Shown: in pieces, positions 52,017 through 61,065 of the stretch
How the letters are laid out: the number at the start of each line of letters is the position of its first letter
Numbering within the stretch: position 1 is the first letter of the stretch
Translations under genes and position numbers: made by a program
Assembly: GCF_938017775.1 (NCBI RefSeq)
Contig: NZ_CALIIU010000022.1
Location: 5,032 to 69,031, forward strand
Direction: 5' to 3'
Length of the DNA: 64,000 nucleotides
Source of the DNA: an uncultured Campylobacter sp.
GTDB lineage: Bacteria > Campylobacterota > Campylobacteria > Campylobacterales > Campylobacteraceae
Notes under the pieces: model-generated
Seen by the model: only the letters and a program-made list of their open reading frames with translations
Told to the model about the DNA's origin: nothing
The model's database searches: none

Positions 52017-53084
52017 TCAATAGCCCGCGTTTGCGATCGCCTCGGCTTGAGAGTGCGCGATGAGCGGGTCGATGATCTCGTCGAACAAACCGCCCGCCAT
52101 GATCGCGTCTAGGCGGTAAAGCGTTAAATTTATGCGGTGGTCGCTGATGCGGTTTTGCGGATAGTTGTAGGTACGAATTCGCCCCGAGCGGTCGCCTGTG
52201 CCTACCTGATCCTTGCGATCTTTGCGCTCTTTTTCAAGCCGCTCCTGCTCTTGCATATCGTAAAGGCGCGCCTTTAGCACCTTCATCGCCGCCTCTTTAT
52301 TTTTGTGCTGGTCCTTGCCGTCTTGGTTGGTGACGACTAAACCAGTCGGGATGTGAGTGATACGAACGGCGCTATCGGTGGTATTTACGGACTGCCCGCC
52401 GTGGCCGGAGCTGCGCATAACGTCGATGCGAAGATCGTTCGGATTGATCTGTATCTCGCTATCCTCGATCTCGGGCATCACGGCGACGGTGATCGCGGAG
52501 GTATGCACCCTGCCCTGGCTCTCCGTTTCGGGGACGCGCTGCACGCGGTGAGTGCCGCCTTCAAATTTCAGCCGCGAATACGCTCCCGCACCCTTTACGA
52601 GCAAGATTGCTTCTTTGTAACCGCCGACGCTGCCTTCGCTAGTGCTTACGATCTCGCATTTATATCCGCGAAGATCGGCGTAGCGCAGATACGCGCCGAG
52701 CAGGTCGCCCGCAAACAGCGCCGCTTCGTCGCCGCCTGTACCGGCGCGGATCTCTAAAAAGATATTTTTATCGTCGTTGGGATCTTTCGGAAGCAGTAAA
52801 ATTTTGATTTTTTCTTCGAGCTGCGGTTTTTGCGTCTCTAAGTTTTTAAGCTCCTCTTTGGCTAGCTCGCCGAGATCGGCATCGCTTAGCAGGGCTTTGT
52901 TTTCTTCGATCTGATTTAAAATTTTAAGATACTCGCTAGCCGCCTCTTTGATCGGCTCGATACTGCGCTGCTCCTTAGATAGCGCCGTCATATTAGCGAT
53001 ATCTGCGGTAACGGCGGGATCGCTAAGCATGCGCGAAAGCTCGTCGTAGCGATCCAAAAAAGGCTTTAGTTTATCGGCTAGCAT
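52017..53084 (-). CDS. prfA: Peptide chain release factor 1
   Basis: 355 residues. Terminates translation at UAA/UAG. The catalytic GGQ is at 229-231 (SSGHGGQSVNTTDSAVR), and the stop-codon recognition tripeptide is PET (185-187), the PxT form of RF1 rather than the SPF of RF2. Length and layout are normal. It starts 24 nt after rpsT on the same strand, so the two are co-transcribed. Confidence 0.96.
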   Translation of the reverse strand: MLADKLKPFLDRYDELSRMLSDPAVTADIANMTALSKEQRSIEPIKEAASEYLKILNQIEENKALLSDADLGELAKEELKNLETQKPQLEEKIKILLLPKDPNDDKNIFLEIRAGTGGDEAALFAGDLLGAYLRYADLRGYKCEIVSTSEGSVGGYKEAILLVKGAGAYSRLKFEGGTHRVQRVPETESQGRVHTSAITVAVMPEIEDSEIQINPNDLRIDVMRSSGHGGQSVNTTDSAVRITHIPTGLVVTNQDGKDQHKNKEAAMKVLKARLYDMQEQERLEKERKDRKDQVGTGDRSGRIRTYNYPQNRISDHRINLTLYRLDAIMAGGLFDEIIDPLIAHSQAEAIANAGY

Positions 53085-53108
53085 TTAAATTTTATGCGCA
53101 AGGGGCGC

Positions 53109-53381
53109 TTACGCGGCGGTTTTTAAAGAATTTACGAGTTTGGCTAGGCGGCTTACTTTTCTGCTCGCGGTCTGTTTTTTCAAAAAGCCCCTGCTTACGA
53201 AGCTGTGAAAGCTTTCATTAGCCGTTTTTAGAGCCTGAGTCGCTGCGTCTAGATCCTTGCTCTCGACCGCCTCTCTTACGGCTTTTGTGATATTTTTTAC
53301 TCTGGTGCGATAAAATCTATTTCGCTCCGTTCTTTTTATGGTTTGTCTCGCGCGTTTTTCGGCGGATTTGTGATTTGCCAT
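53109..53381 (-). CDS. rpsT: 30S ribosomal protein S20
   Basis: 90 residues, basic, opening MANHKSAEKRARQTIKRTERNR, typical of S20, which binds 16S rRNA in the 30S body. AAAGGAACGTT lies before the ATG. It heads an operon with prfA and is divergent from glmM across a 151-nt AT-rich gap. Confidence 0.96.
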   Translation of the reverse strand: MANHKSAEKRARQTIKRTERNRFYRTRVKNITKAVREAVESKDLDAATQALKTANESFHSFVSRGFLKKQTASRKVSRLAKLVNSLKTAA

Positions 53382-53532
53382 AACGTTCCTTTTCGGTTAA
53401 ATTTGAACCTGCGATTATACGTAAAAAATATTTAATCGACGCTTAATTTAAGTAAAATTTAAATATAGTTAAATTTATTAAGATTAAACTTTTTCTGGTA
53501 GAATTTCATGATTTTTATACAAGGATTTGATA
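53382..53532. promoter_or_regulatory. Divergent promoter gap, rpsT-prfA and glmM
   Basis: AT-rich. GGTAGAAT (53496-53503) looks like an extended -10 for glmM. TTAAATTTA blocks at 53455-53480 are shared by both directions. No hairpin seen. Confidence 0.4.
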
Positions 53533-54873
53533 ATGAAACTTTTCGGGACGGACGGCGTACGAGGCAAAGCGGGAGAATTTCTAACCGCCGAGCTTGCGAT
53601 GCGCGTAGCGATGGCAGCGGGAATTTATTTTAGGAAAAATTCCGTTACGAATATGATTTTAGTCGGCAAAGATACCCGCAGAAGCGGTTATATGATAGAA
53701 ACAGCGATCGTAGCAGGCCTTACCTCCGTGGGCTACAATGTCCGCCAGATCGGGCCGATGCCTACTCCTGCGATTGCCTTTCTCACCGAGGACATGCGCT
53801 GCGACGCGGGCATCATGATAAGCGCGAGCCACAATCCATACTACGACAACGGCATTAAATTTTTCAACAGCGAAGGCTTTAAACTCGACGAAAAAGAGGA
53901 AGCGCAGATCGAAAAAATTTACTTCAGCGACGATCTAATCGCCGAGGCGCGCACCAAAATGATGCAAATCGGCGCCGCAAAGCGCGTGGACGACGTCATC
54001 GGCAGATACATTGTGCATATTAAAAATTCCTTCCCGAAGCAAAAGACGCTGCACGGGCTTCGCGTCGTGCTCGATTGCGCAAACGGAGCAAGCTACAAGG
54101 TCGCACCTACCGTATTTAACGAGCTGGGAGCCGAAACTATCGTCATCGGCGACGAACCTAACGGCAAAAATATTAATGATGCTTGCGGCGCACTAAGCCC
54201 GCAAAATTTAGCCTCGGAGGTCAAAAGATTACGCGCCGATGTCGGGTTTGCCTTCGACGGGGATGCCGACAGGCTCGTAGTCGTGGATGAAAACGGCGAG
54301 ATCATCCACGGCGACGCGCTACTTGGAATTTTAGCAGTCTATTTGAAAGGAAAAAATCGCTTAGCAGGCAATAAAATGGTAGCCACAGTGATGAGTAATT
54401 CTGCGCTGGAGGATTTTTTAGCTAAACACGACATCGCGCTTCATCGCTGCAATGTAGGCGATAAATTCGTACTTGAGACGATGCACGAGCTAGGCGCAAA
54501 TTTCGGCGGCGAGCAGAGCGGGCACGTGATCTTCGGCGATTACGCCAAAACGGGTGACGGCATCGCAAGCGCGCTGCAATTCGCCGCCTGCATGCTGGAT
54601 ATGAAAAAGAAGGCAAGCGAATTTTCGGGGATGATTAAGCCCTATCCGCAAATTTTAAAGAATTTAAAAATTTCGGATAAAAAGCCGCTTGAAAAATTAA
54701 AAGGGCTAAAGGAGCTTGAAACAAGCCTTAAAGCGGACAAGATCCGCTCGCTCTTTCGCTACTCCGGCACCGAAAACGTTATACGCCTCTTAATCGAGGG
54801 CAAAAACGAAAAACTGCTGCAAAAGCGAATGGACGAGGTCGAGAAATTTTTTGCCAAAGCCCTAAATGAATAG
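53533..54873 (+). CDS. glmM: Phosphoglucosamine mutase
   Basis: 446 residues. Converts glucosamine-6-P to glucosamine-1-P for peptidoglycan and LPS/LOS sugars. The phosphoserine loop is ISASHNP with Ser99 the phosphorylated residue; the metal loop is DGDADR near 240; the sugar-binding GGEQSGH lies near 323 and the C-terminal phosphate loop RYSGTEN near 415. ATG 53533 is chosen over TTG 53527 because AAGGA (53521-53525) is then correctly spaced and the protein begins KLFGTDGVRG as usual. It is followed by lspA. Confidence 0.96.
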   Translation: MKLFGTDGVRGKAGEFLTAELAMRVAMAAGIYFRKNSVTNMILVGKDTRRSGYMIETAIVAGLTSVGYNVRQIGPMPTPAIAFLTEDMRCDAGIMISASHNPYYDNGIKFFNSEGFKLDEKEEAQIEKIYFSDDLIAEARTKMMQIGAAKRVDDVIGRYIVHIKNSFPKQKTLHGLRVVLDCANGASYKVAPTVFNELGAETIVIGDEPNGKNINDACGALSPQNLASEVKRLRADVGFAFDGDADRLVVVDENGEIIHGDALLGILAVYLKGKNRLAGNKMVATVMSNSALEDFLAKHDIALHRCNVGDKFVLETMHELGANFGGEQSGHVIFGDYAKTGDGIASALQFAACMLDMKKKASEFSGMIKPYPQILKNLKISDKKPLEKLKGLKELETSLKADKIRSLFRYSGTENVIRLLIEGKNEKLLQKRMDEVEKFFAKALNE

Positions 54874-54971
54874 CGATTTTATAAAATTTTACGGCGCGGC
54901 AAACTGCCAGCTCCACACGAAAAGCACAGGCAAAAAAGGCAGGCTTTACATATTCAAATTTGGATTGCAAG

Positions 54972-55433
54972 ATGGCTAAAACCTGTATTAAATTTATTCT
55001 GCTTTTCGCGGTGATCTTCGCGATCGATCAAGCGATCAAACTTCTGTTTTTAAACGGCTTTTCATGGCAGGGAGAGTTTTTTTCGCTAGAGCTTACGCTT
55101 AACCGCGGCGTTGCGTTTTCGATGTTTGCGTTTTTGGGCGAAAATTTAAAATTTATCCAGATCGCGCTGATCTCGGCGCTTGCAGCGTATGTATTTTGTC
55201 ATAAAAAGCTCTTTTGCGAGCACTGGATGCCGTTTGCGCTGATGCTTGCGGGAGGCTGTTCGAACCTGCTCGATCGCTTTATTCGCGGCGGCGTTGTGGA
55301 TTATGTCGCGTGGCATAAATGGTTTGAGTTTGCGGTATTTAATTTTGCCGACGTGATGATAGATCTGGCCGTAGTGATTTTTATTTTTCAGGGCTTACGC
55401 ACCGCAAAAAAGGAGAAAAATGAAGAGAAATAA
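54972..55433 (+). CDS. lspA: Lipoprotein signal peptidase (signal peptidase II)
   Basis: 153 residues, four helices. Removes signal peptides from prolipoproteins. Conserved LTLNRGVAFSMF, the first catalytic Asp region NLLDRFIRGGVVDYV and the second in FNFADVMIDL. ATG 54972 is preferred to TTG 54960. It overlaps the TM2 gene by 14 nt and lies 98 nt after glmM, a conserved glmM-lspA arrangement in Campylobacter. Confidence 0.95.
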   Translation: MAKTCIKFILLFAVIFAIDQAIKLLFLNGFSWQGEFFSLELTLNRGVAFSMFAFLGENLKFIQIALISALAAYVFCHKKLFCEHWMPFALMLAGGCSNLLDRFIRGGVVDYVAWHKWFEFAVFNFADVMIDLAVVIFIFQGLRTAKKEKNEEK

Positions 55434-55812
55434 TTACATCGCTTACGCACTTTGGTTTTTAGGTGCGTTTTCATGGATCGCAGCTATGCCGATCGGAGGC
55501 GGACTGCATAGAATTTATTGCGGCAAATTTATCAGCGGATTTGCTCAAATCGCGCTATTTTGGCTGGGAAGTTTTACGCTATGGTTTTTAGTGGGCTTTT
55601 TGTTTTGGGCGATTTGGGGAATTTGGATTTTGCTAGATATATTTTTCGTAGGAATTTGGGTGGAAGATTTAAATGCTTTTGCAAGCGAGACGGAGGAGGA
55701 CGACTACGAACAGCGTCTGAAAAAGGTCGATGCACTTTATGAGCTGTATCAAAAAGGCGCGATTTCCAAAGAGGAATTCGAAGCGCGAAAAGAAATTTTA
55801 ATGAGAGATTAA
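55420..55812 (+). CDS. TM2-domain protein with SHOCT-like tail
   Basis: 130 residues. Two helices with a TM2/NINE pattern: GGGLHRIYCGKFISGFAQI, the G..h..Y.g....g turn, and IWGIWILLDIFFVG. The charged C-terminus ends LYELYQKGAISKEEFEARKEIL, a SHOCT short-helix motif. The function is not known. GGAGAAAA lies before the ATG, which is inside lspA, so expression is coupled. Confidence 0.8.
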   Translation: MKRNNYIAYALWFLGAFSWIAAMPIGGGLHRIYCGKFISGFAQIALFWLGSFTLWFLVGFLFWAIWGIWILLDIFFVGIWVEDLNAFASETEEDDYEQRLKKVDALYELYQKGAISKEEFEARKEILMRD

Positions 55813-55822
55813 GGAGGCTAAA

Positions 55823-56263
55823 ATGAGTTACTATTGGTTTAAATTTATCCATTTTGCGGGCTTTATTTCATGGATGGCGATGCTGTTTTACATGCCGCGT
55901 CTGTATGTTTATCACGCTGAAAATTTAGACAAGCCGGATTTCGTAAAGGTCGTTAAAAAGATGGAGCGGATGCTGTATCACGCGATCGGCTGGATAGCAA
56001 TGGCGGTGACGGTTTTTAGCGGCGTGATGCTTATCATTTTAAATCCGGGGCTTATGAAAATGGGATATTTTCATATAAAATTACTAGCCGGAGTTTTGCT
56101 AATCTGTTATCATTTGTGGCTGTATTATTATATGTATAAATTTGAAAAAAACGAGTATCACAGGAGCGGAAAATACTTCCGTGCGATCAACGAAGGCCCT
56201 ACGATCATAATGTTTATAATACTTTATGCAATGCTAATAATGCCGAATTTACCGAGCAACTAG
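55823..56263 (+). CDS. hemJ: HemJ-like protoporphyrinogen oxidase (UPF0093)
   Basis: 146 residues, four helices. HemJ oxidises protoporphyrinogen IX to protoporphyrin IX in haem synthesis. Family blocks: FIHFAGFISWMAMLFYMPRLYVYHAE (the invariant His is in FIHF), GVMLIILNPGLMKMGYFHIKLLAGVLL and EGPTIIMFIILYAML. AGGAGG precedes the ATG. Downstream of lspA and the TM2 gene in the same direction. Confidence 0.85.
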   Translation: MSYYWFKFIHFAGFISWMAMLFYMPRLYVYHAENLDKPDFVKVVKKMERMLYHAIGWIAMAVTVFSGVMLIILNPGLMKMGYFHIKLLAGVLLICYHLWLYYYMYKFEKNEYHRSGKYFRAINEGPTIIMFIILYAMLIMPNLPSN

Positions 56264-56328
56264 CCCGTTTTGATAAAAATTTAATTAAAATTTGCATAAA
56301 ATTAAGGCAAAATTTTTAAAGGAAGCAT

Positions 56329-57492
56329 GTGCAACATATCATTAAGAAAATTTTATCAAGCGAAAGTAGCGCCGGCGTTATATTACTTCTATCCGCAGTT
56401 TTTGCGATCATAGCTCAAAATGTGGACTTTTTATCTAAATACTATGAGGCATTTTTACATCTAAGCTTCACCATAGGTGTGGGTTCTGCGAAACTTGACG
56501 AATCGATGCATTTTTTAGTAAACGACGTGCTCATGGCGATATTTTTCTTTGCCATCGGACTTGAGCTCAAGCGCGAAAAGATCGAAGGACAGCTGCGCCA
56601 TTTCTCTCAAATTTTACTTCCTAGCTTCGCGGCTTTAGGCGGAGTAATGATGCCTGCGATCATATTTTCGATCATCAACTGGGGCGATGCCGTCGCGATG
56701 AAGGGCTGGGCGATCCCAACGGCGACCGATATAGCCTTTGCCGTGGGCGTGATGGCACTTTTAGGCAAAAAAATCCCGGCTAGTCTTAAAATTTTCGTTT
56801 TGACACTTGCGATAATGGACGATCTGTGTGCAATTTTAATCATCGCTTTGTTTTATTCCTCTACCATAAACGCAATCTATCTAGGCGGCGCAGCTGCCTG
56901 TGTCGCAATAATGCTAGCGATGAGCAGACTTGGCGTTGATAAAAAGCTTCCGTTTATCATCGTAGCCGTCGTGCTGTGGGTGATGGTACTAAACTCCGGC
57001 ATCCACGCGACCATCGCAGGAGTATTGGCGGGCTTTTGCATCCCGCTTAAGACCCGCTCGGGCTCCATGCTAAAGGATATGGAGCACGGACTAGCCTACC
57101 CCGTAAATTTCTTCATCTTGCCGATCTTTGCCTTTACAAACGCAGGCGTTTCGCTAGCAGGCATTAGTCCTAGCTTCCTTTTCGGTCCGGTGCCGATGGG
57201 TATAATGCTCGGACTATTTTTCGGTAAACAGATCGGAATTTTTACCTTTAGCTGGATCTTAATCAAAGCCAAAATCGCCTACATGCCCGAAAATGCAGGC
57301 TGGCCACAGCTTTACGCCGTGGCAATTATCTGTGGTATCGGCTTTACGATGGCGCTTTTCGTCGATGGCCTCGCATATGGCGGCAGTGATATGTATCATT
57401 ACACAGACAAGCTTGCAGTATTTTTAGGCTCGATAATTTCCGGAGTAGTAGGATTTTTCGTCGCAAAAGCAGTCGCGGTAAAACAAAGCTAA
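56329..57492 (+). CDS. nhaA: Na+/H+ antiporter NhaA
   Basis: 387 residues from GTG 56329, with AAAGGAAG eight bases before; the ATG at 56327 is in another frame and soon stops. Twelve helices. It exchanges Na+ for H+ to control cytoplasmic pH and sodium. The ion site is in IPTATDIAFAVGVM and ILTLAIMDDLCAILIIALFY-type sequence (the two Asp of MDD), with GIGFTMALFVDGLAY near the end. The length is normal. A GTG start and short AT-rich upstream region suggest its own promoter. Confidence 0.94.
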   Translation: MQHIIKKILSSESSAGVILLLSAVFAIIAQNVDFLSKYYEAFLHLSFTIGVGSAKLDESMHFLVNDVLMAIFFFAIGLELKREKIEGQLRHFSQILLPSFAALGGVMMPAIIFSIINWGDAVAMKGWAIPTATDIAFAVGVMALLGKKIPASLKIFVLTLAIMDDLCAILIIALFYSSTINAIYLGGAAACVAIMLAMSRLGVDKKLPFIIVAVVLWVMVLNSGIHATIAGVLAGFCIPLKTRSGSMLKDMEHGLAYPVNFFILPIFAFTNAGVSLAGISPSFLFGPVPMGIMLGLFFGKQIGIFTFSWILIKAKIAYMPENAGWPQLYAVAIICGIGFTMALFVDGLAYGGSDMYHYTDKLAVFLGSIISGVVGFFVAKAVAVKQS

Positions 57493-57648
57493 ATTCCATA
57501 AAAAGATTAAAATTTTAAAATTTTACGAGCAACACAAAATTTCAAAATTCTATCGCTCAAAAATTTAGAATTTTAAGAACGGCTCTAAAATTTTAAAATT
57601 TATACGCTACAAAATTTAGCTTAAAATTCTGTCTGATCCAAGCGCAGC

Positions 57649-58176
57649 TTAAATTACCAAAATCCCCGCATTTTGCATTAAGCTTAGCGCACATTCATCG
57701 TAGTAGCCGCGCTCATGATTCGGTGCGTCGTATGTAGCTACCGCACCTCGCGGAACGATGACGTCCTTATCGGCACCCATTTCGTTGAGATAGGTGCGCA
57801 GGCTAAGCGCAAACTGCATCACGCAGATGTCGGTGCAACAGCCCGTAATCACGAAACGATCGAAGCCGTCCAGAATTTTCTTATCCAAATTATGAAAGCC
57901 GTTCGTGCTGCGCTTAAAAGTGACGTTTTGCTCGCTTACGTAGGGCGCGAGTTCCTCGATCACCTCCGCTTCGGGCGAGCCAACTAGGCAGTGAACCGGA
58001 TAGCGCTTCATCTCCAAATCACGCTCGGCGTGAGCGTCGCAGATGAAATACGCATTTTTCGCCGCCTCAATCTGCCTAATCACCGCAGGAGCGATCTTCG
58101 CTATGCTAGGATCGGCCATCGCGCCGAATTTTACAAAGCCATTTAGCATATCGATCACAAATACCAAAGTTTTCAT
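57649..58176 (-). CDS. Isochorismatase-family cysteine hydrolase
   Basis: 175 residues from ATG 58176; a TTG at 58179 also opens the frame. The catalytic triad is as in nicotinamidases: Asp9 (FVIDM), Lys88 (TFKRSTNGF) and Cys118 (GCCTDICVMQF). A nicotinamidase/pyrazinamidase-like activity is plausible, as metal-binding CDAHAERD (about 46-53) fits D.H. The ATG overlaps the TGA of the nitrilase gene upstream (TGATG), so they are co-translated; both hydrolyse C-N bonds. Confidence 0.82.
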   Translation of the reverse strand: MKTLVFVIDMLNGFVKFGAMADPSIAKIAPAVIRQIEAAKNAYFICDAHAERDLEMKRYPVHCLVGSPEAEVIEELAPYVSEQNVTFKRSTNGFHNLDKKILDGFDRFVITGCCTDICVMQFALSLRTYLNEMGADKDVIVPRGAVATYDAPNHERGYYDECALSLMQNAGILVI

Positions 58177-58982
58177 CAAAACTCCTTATAAATTTCAGGT
58201 TTCATATCTTTTAAAAGATCCATTTTAGCGCGAAATTTTAAAATTTCATCTAAATTCGCCCGAGCAATCTTCACGGCCTCTTTTTTGCCTAGGCGCGCGA
58301 CGATCTCGCCGTTTGGACCGATCAGCATGGAATTTCCGCCGAAACTCTCGCCCTGCCCCGTATCGCCACAGCCATTTACCGTGCAGATAAAAATTTGATT
58401 TTCGATCGCGCGGGCCTTAGCGAGCGTGATAAAATGCTCTATGCGGCTCTGCGCAAACTGTGCGATCACAAAAACTATCTGCGCGCCGCGAAGCGCTAAG
58501 GCGCGAAAAATTTCGCAAAAGCGCAGATCGTAGCAGACCGCGACGCCGATTTTGACCGCACGATTTTGAAATTTTATCTCGCAAATGCCTAACTTATCGC
58601 CACCGCTTACGATCTCGTTTTCGCGAGCGAGTGAGAAAGCGTGGATCTTGTCGTAGCGTAAAATTTCGGCTCCGTTTTGATAGACGAAAGCAGAATTATA
58701 AATTTTATCTTGCCTAGAATTTATCGCTCCACCTATTAAAACAGCGCCGCTTTTTTGCGAAATTTCGCTTAAAAATCCCTTCGTTCGCACGGCTCCCGCG
58801 TCGGCTAAGCGCTTAAAATTTTGCACGCAAAAGCCAATGTTAAAGGCTTCAGGCAGCACCGCTACGTCCGCGCCGCGCTTTAACGCGCGATCTATCAGCC
58901 CGCGCGCGCGGATAAAATTTTGCTCACAATCTGCAAAATTTTGAGCCATTTTCACGTCCATTTGCAAAATAGCGATTTTCAT
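58176..58982 (-). CDS. Carbon-nitrogen hydrolase (nitrilase superfamily)
   Basis: 268 residues, single-domain nitrilase fold. The triad is visible: Glu45 (LPEAFNIGF), Lys112 (RYDKIHAF) and Cys150 (VCYDLRF). This short form is most like omega-amidase/YafV-type or branch-10 enzymes, which hydrolyse small amides in the cytoplasm; the substrate is unproven. It starts 8 nt after ruvC on the same strand and is followed by the isochorismatase gene. Confidence 0.87.
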   Translation of the reverse strand: MKIAILQMDVKMAQNFADCEQNFIRARGLIDRALKRGADVAVLPEAFNIGFCVQNFKRLADAGAVRTKGFLSEISQKSGAVLIGGAINSRQDKIYNSAFVYQNGAEILRYDKIHAFSLARENEIVSGGDKLGICEIKFQNRAVKIGVAVCYDLRFCEIFRALALRGAQIVFVIAQFAQSRIEHFITLAKARAIENQIFICTVNGCGDTGQGESFGGNSMLIGPNGEIVARLGKKEAVKIARANLDEILKFRAKMDLLKDMKPEIYKEF

Positions 58983-58990
58983 AAAACCTC

Positions 58991-59470
58991 CTATTTAGGC
59001 GCTAAGCGCATAACATTTGCATGCGTAAGCGCGATAGCTATAGCATCAGTGATATCAAGCGGCTTAATTTCCTTATTAATTCCCAAAATTCGCTTCACCA
59101 TGAACGCAACCTGCTCCTTCGCCGCCTTCGCCTTTCCTGTGACCGATTTTTTTATCTGAAGCGGCGTGTATTCGGCGAAATTTCCAAAAATTTGTAAAAT
59201 TTTAAGGGCCAGCGCGCCGCGAAACTGAGCGAGCTTTAAAACAGACTGCGGATTGTAGGCGTAAAACATCGATTCTATCGCGACCTCATCGATCTTATGA
59301 GCTCTAAAAATTTGATCGATCGCCTCGCTCATCTGCGTCATTTGAAATTGCACGTTTTCAGCCTTCATTTTCACTAATCCCGCCTCTATGAGGATGATTT
59401 TATTCACATCTTTTTCCAAAATCGCATAGCCTAAATTTCTAGTTCCTGGATCAATTCCTAAAATTTTCAT
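58991..59470 (-). CDS. ruvC: Crossover junction endodeoxyribonuclease RuvC
   Basis: 159 residues. Cuts Holliday junctions after RuvAB branch migration. Acidic catalytic residues are visible: Asp7 (GIDPGTRNLG), Glu66 (AIESMFYAYNP) and the late D..DA (PLDITDAIAIALTH). The length is normal. It is divergent from dnaA, with a 110-nt gap carrying DnaA boxes, and heads the nitrilase-isochorismatase transcript. Confidence 0.95.
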   Translation of the reverse strand: MKILGIDPGTRNLGYAILEKDVNKIILIEAGLVKMKAENVQFQMTQMSEAIDQIFRAHKIDEVAIESMFYAYNPQSVLKLAQFRGALALKILQIFGNFAEYTPLQIKKSVTGKAKAAKEQVAFMVKRILGINKEIKPLDITDAIAIALTHANVMRLAPK

Positions 59471-59480
59471 AACCCTCTTT

Positions 59481-59519
59481 CACGCTTATTCACGGCTTAA
59501 TCACAAGTGAATAAACTTA
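59481..59519. other. oriC: oriC part 1: DnaA boxes in the ruvC-dnaA gap
   Basis: TTATTCACG at 59486-59494, TTAATCACA at 59497-59505 (one mismatch) and TTATTCACT on the minus strand at 59506-59514, close to the Campylobacter box TTATTCACA. The clustering suggests the upstream half of a bipartite origin. Confidence 0.7.
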
Positions 59520-59580
59520 AATTTACCGCAAATTTAGCGAAATTTAGCTAAAATCTTAATCTAATTTGTAAGGGAATTTT

Positions 59581-60909
59581 ATGGCGACGTCGCAAGCACA
59601 AGAAATTTTATCGAATTTAGAGAAGGAAATTTTACCTACCGAATACTCTAGATACATTAAAAATTTGAAATTTAACGATAAAAACTCGACACCAGGGTTT
59701 TTCATCTACAACACAACTAACGAGTTTATAGCCAAATATGCCCAGACAAAATACGGTACTAAAATAAAAGAGCTTATCAAAAAACAGTTTGGGCTCAACG
59801 ACGTGATCGTCAAAATCACCTCAAAGGCTAAAATTTCGCCGAAAGAAAAGGTAAAAATCATCTCCGAAAAGCCTAAGAGCACCATTTTAAGCGAAAATTA
59901 CAACTTCGAAAATTTTATCATCGGCGATTCAAATAAATTTGCCTTCGAGTGTTCGGTATCCGTCGCAAAAGAGCCAGGAATTCGCTTTAATCCGCTCTTT
60001 ATCTACGGACCTAGCGGACTTGGGAAAACCCATCTGCTTCAATCGATCGGAAATTACTGCATCAAAAAGGGTAAAACCGTCATTTGCGTCACCAGCGAAC
60101 AGTTTGCTAATGATTTCGTCTTTAACCTTAAAAACAACTCGATCGATAAATTTAAACAAAAATACCGTAACTGCGACGTTTTGCTCATCGACGACATTCA
60201 ATTTTTGATCGGGCGCGACAAAGCTCAAGAGGAGCTTTTTTATACATTCAACGAGCTAAAAGACAAAAACTGTCAAATCGTGCTAACCAACGACCTGCCG
60301 CCAAAATTTCTAAAAGGCTTTGAAAGTCGTCTTACAACACGATTTGAAAGCGGCATAATAGCAAACATTACCCCGCCGGATCTCGAAACTAAAATCGCCA
60401 TTATCAATAAAAAGAGCGAGGAAAATCGCGTTAGAATTCCACACGACGTTGTAGAATATATCGCCGCAAATATGGGCGATAATATCCGCGAGATCGAAGG
60501 CGCAATAAACAAATTAAACGCCTATTCCTCGATACTTCGCACGAAGATCACGCTAGAATTTACCAAAAGTACACTGCAAGATCAAATTCACCAAAAATAT
60601 TCAAGCGTGAGCCTCGAACACGTCATAGAGGTGATCTCAAAAGAACTGAACGTAAAACCTAGCGAGCTAAAGAGCAAAACGCGAGCTAAAAACGTTGTCG
60701 AAGCGCGCCAAATTTGCATATATCTAACCAAACAGCTAACTCAAAACTCAATGCCTAAAATCGCCGCATTTTTTAATCTAAAAGATCACAGCGCCATCAG
60801 CAAAAATATCAAAAAAATCAACGAACTCATTCAAACCGACGAGATATTAAAGATAAAAATTGAAGAGCTAAAAAACAAAATAACCAAAAAGGATAAGAAT
60901 GAAATTTAG
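59581..60909 (+). CDS. dnaA: Chromosomal replication initiator DnaA
   Basis: 442 residues. Binds DnaA boxes and opens the origin. N-terminal domain to about 100, AAA+ ATPase with Walker A GPSGLGKT (143-150) and Walker B LLIDDIQFL (201-209), sensor/arginine region with RFESGIIANI, and a C-terminal HTH with the DnaA signature FFNLKDHSAISKNIKKI near 395-410. The ATG follows AAGGGAATTTT. Flanked on both sides by DnaA boxes, as in Helicobacter and Campylobacter. Confidence 0.97.
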   Translation: MATSQAQEILSNLEKEILPTEYSRYIKNLKFNDKNSTPGFFIYNTTNEFIAKYAQTKYGTKIKELIKKQFGLNDVIVKITSKAKISPKEKVKIISEKPKSTILSENYNFENFIIGDSNKFAFECSVSVAKEPGIRFNPLFIYGPSGLGKTHLLQSIGNYCIKKGKTVICVTSEQFANDFVFNLKNNSIDKFKQKYRNCDVLLIDDIQFLIGRDKAQEELFYTFNELKDKNCQIVLTNDLPPKFLKGFESRLTTRFESGIIANITPPDLETKIAIINKKSEENRVRIPHDVVEYIAANMGDNIREIEGAINKLNAYSSILRTKITLEFTKSTLQDQIHQKYSSVSLEHVIEVISKELNVKPSELKSKTRAKNVVEARQICIYLTKQLTQNSMPKIAAFFNLKDHSAISKNIKKINELIQTDEILKIKIEELKNKITKKDKNEI

Positions 60910-60930
60910 ACTTTATGAAAATAAAGCAAA

Positions 60931-61015
60931 AAAGGTGAATGAAAGTGAATAAAACAAAGCTACTTACTCACTGGATAAACTACCTAAAGACAAGCTTTAG
61001 GATAAGTTTTTCACA
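60931..61015. other. oriC: oriC part 2: DnaA boxes in the dnaA-dnaN gap
   Basis: Minus-strand TCATTCACC (60934-60942) and TTATTCACT (60944-60952), plus-strand TTACTCACT (60964-60972) and a weaker TTTTTCACA (61007-61015). AT-rich sequence runs on to the dnaN start (61016-61065), a candidate unwinding element. Known Campylobacter origins lie in this gap. Confidence 0.72.
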
Positions 61016-61065
61016 AAAACCTCTTACCAACTACTACAACGATAAAAATTTAAAAGGATAAAAAT

